From: CAVUNY01 sp963768585
Lineage (GTDB): Bacteria > Chloroflexota > Anaerolineae > Anaerolineales > Anaerolineaceae
DNA: 64,000 nt
Assembly: GCA_963768585.1 (NCBI GenBank)
Contig: CAVYIF010000015.1
Span: 190,095 to 254,094 of the forward strand
Direction of reading: 5' to 3'
Made by a program: the position numbers and the translations under genes. Every line of letters begins with the position of its first letter. Position 1 is the stretch's first letter. Of this stretch, positions 62,873 through 64,000 are shown one piece after another. A model generated the notes under the pieces. The model made no database searches. It saw only the letters and a program-made list of their open reading frames with translations, and was not told the origin of the DNA.

Positions 62873-62900
62873 TTGATTTTGCATAGAAAAAGCTTAAAAT
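62873..62900 (+). promoter_or_regulatory. promoter of the oxidoreductase gene
   Basis: TTGATT (62873-62878), 16-bp spacer, TAAAAT (62895-62900), about 24 bases ahead of the start codon. The remaining 62691-62872 is AT-rich and gene-free. Confidence 0.55.
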
Positions 62901-62923
62901 GAGAACATCTTATGGAGACAAAT

Positions 62924-63964
62924 ATGCAGCCACAAAAACCTGTACGCATGGCAATTGCCGGGATGAACCACGGGCACGTCGTCTGGATCCTGCGCAACTG
63001 GCAGCGCCCGGATCTGGACATCGCCGGTTTCTATGAGCCGGACCAGGACCTGGCCCGGCGCTACGCCGAAGAATTTCAATTCCCGCTGGAGTGGGTCTAC
63101 AGCGATCTGGAGACGATGCTGGATGCGGTCAAACCCGAGGCGGTGTGCGCTTTCGGCGCCATTTACGATCACCTGCGCGTGGTCGAAGCCTGCGCCCCGC
63201 GCAAGATCCACGTCATGGTCGAAAAGCCGCTGGCGGTGAGCCTGGAGCACGCCCAAAAAATGGCCGATCTGGCGCGGGCGAACGGCATCCACCTGATCAC
63301 CAACTACGAGACCACCTGGTACGCCAGCACCTACGCCGCCTACCGCATGGCGGTGACCGAGGGCGCCCTGGGACCGATCCGCAAGCTGGTGGTGCACGAC
63401 GGCCACAACGGCCCGGTGGAGATCGGCTGCGGCCCTGAATTTGTGGCCTGGCTGACCGACCCGCTGCTCAACGGGGGTGGGGCCGTGGTCGATTTTGGCT
63501 GCTACGGGGCCAACCTGGCCACCTGGCTGATGGGCGGGGCCGAGCCAGAGACGGTGACCGCGGTGCTGCAAACCCTGAAACCCGAAATCTATCCGCGGGT
63601 GGACGATGACGCGACGATCATCCTGACCTACCCCCAGGCCCAGGCCGTCATCCAGGGCTCGTGGAACTGGCCGGTGGGGCGCAAAGACATGGAGATCTAC
63701 GGCCGGGATGGGTACCTGGTGGCGGCGGATAACCGTACGCTGCGCAGCCGGATGCGCAAGGACAACATGGAGAAGACACTGCACCTGCCGCCCGCGCCCG
63801 AGCGGGTCAGCGACCCATTCAACTACCTGGCGGCCGTGGTGCGCGGCGTGGAAAAGGTCGAACCGGGCAACCTGTGGTCGCTGGAAAACGCCTTGAGCGT
63901 GGTCAAGATCCTGGATGCCGCCCGAACCTCCGCGCGCGAGGGGCGGACGATTAAGTTGCATTAA
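62924..63964 (+). CDS. Gfo/Idh/MocA family oxidoreductase
   Basis: 346 aa from the ATG at 62924, which has GGAGA 5 nt upstream (the ATG at 62912 overlaps that site). The Rossmann start VRMAIAGMNHGHVVWIL (His in place of a usual Gly), catalytic VEKPLAVSL and the second domain with LVVHDGHNGPVEIG and DFGCYGANLATWLMGG are intact. Family enzymes are NAD(P)-dependent sugar or inositol dehydrogenases. With the uronate genes in the same window, a sugar-acid or inositol substrate is plausible but not shown. Confidence 0.9.
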   Translation: MQPQKPVRMAIAGMNHGHVVWILRNWQRPDLDIAGFYEPDQDLARRYAEEFQFPLEWVYSDLETMLDAVKPEAVCAFGAIYDHLRVVEACAPRKIHVMVEKPLAVSLEHAQKMADLARANGIHLITNYETTWYASTYAAYRMAVTEGALGPIRKLVVHDGHNGPVEIGCGPEFVAWLTDPLLNGGGAVVDFGCYGANLATWLMGGAEPETVTAVLQTLKPEIYPRVDDDATIILTYPQAQAVIQGSWNWPVGRKDMEIYGRDGYLVAADNRTLRSRMRKDNMEKTLHLPPAPERVSDPFNYLAAVVRGVEKVEPGNLWSLENALSVVKILDAARTSAREGRTIKLH

Positions 63965-64000
63965 TCTTGTTGTGGGGATCGGAATTCACAGGATAAAAGG

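Overview
The window looks like a moderately GC-rich chromosomal contig from an uncultured Chloroflexota bacterium, probably class Anaerolineae. This is inferred from overall protein character, not from a marker gene. The clues are a bacterial XPB helicase module, HisKA_3-type kinases, Tad-type pseudopilins, and secreted proteins ending in a tyrosine-[ILV]-proline tail such as YLPLVRK. I see no rRNA, tRNA or CRISPR array.

Layout. 0-8 kb: MFS transporter (partial), DegV, M48 protease, a large patatin, then a URO-D/thioredoxin fusion with a COG0523 GTPase behind a palindromic operator, and a MOSC protein. 8-14.5 kb: a minus-strand, overlapping three-gene XPB helicase operon that faces a PadR gene across a shared promoter. 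14.5-18.3 kb: an ABC-2 exporter and an XRE/membrane-protein pair. 18.7-26 kb: a broken beta-helix protein, uronate catabolism genes (kduD, iolB-like, kdgK), a YgeY-type hydrolase and two small genes. 26-33 kb: an accessory zone with attC-like sites, genes stopped by single TAG codons, DUF1254/DUF1214 genes, recombined fragments and two SGNH esterases. 33-43.8 kb: polyphosphate kinase with a diguanylate cyclase, an intergenic repeat array, gamma-glutamyltransferase, a selenocysteine-containing SelD, a sugar transferase, a histidine kinase and a hydrolase. 44-55 kb: a two-component pair, then a Tad/secretion cluster with a pseudopilin fused to surface repeats, and an M23 peptidase. 55-60 kb: SixA with a charged tail, thioredoxin, an S9 peptidase and altronate dehydratase. 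60-64 kb: a nucleic-acid operon (ssb, DUF3467, translin, and a Cas4-like nuclease split into two membrane-anchored halves), a broken VOC gene and a Gfo/Idh/MocA oxidoreductase.

Functional themes. Uronate use is represented by KduD, KdgK, UxaA and an IolB-like isomerase. Selenium metabolism is represented by SelD with an in-frame UGA at the catalytic position and by YgeY. Cell-surface and secreted functions cluster at 18-20, 31-33 and 47-55 kb. The most novel-looking unit is the ssb/DUF3467/translin/split-Cas4 operon at 59.8-62.1 kb.

Caution: many genes carry single-base frameshifts, including ssb, which is normally essential. Much of this is probably residual sequencing error in a draft assembly, so the 'broken' calls need read-level confirmation.
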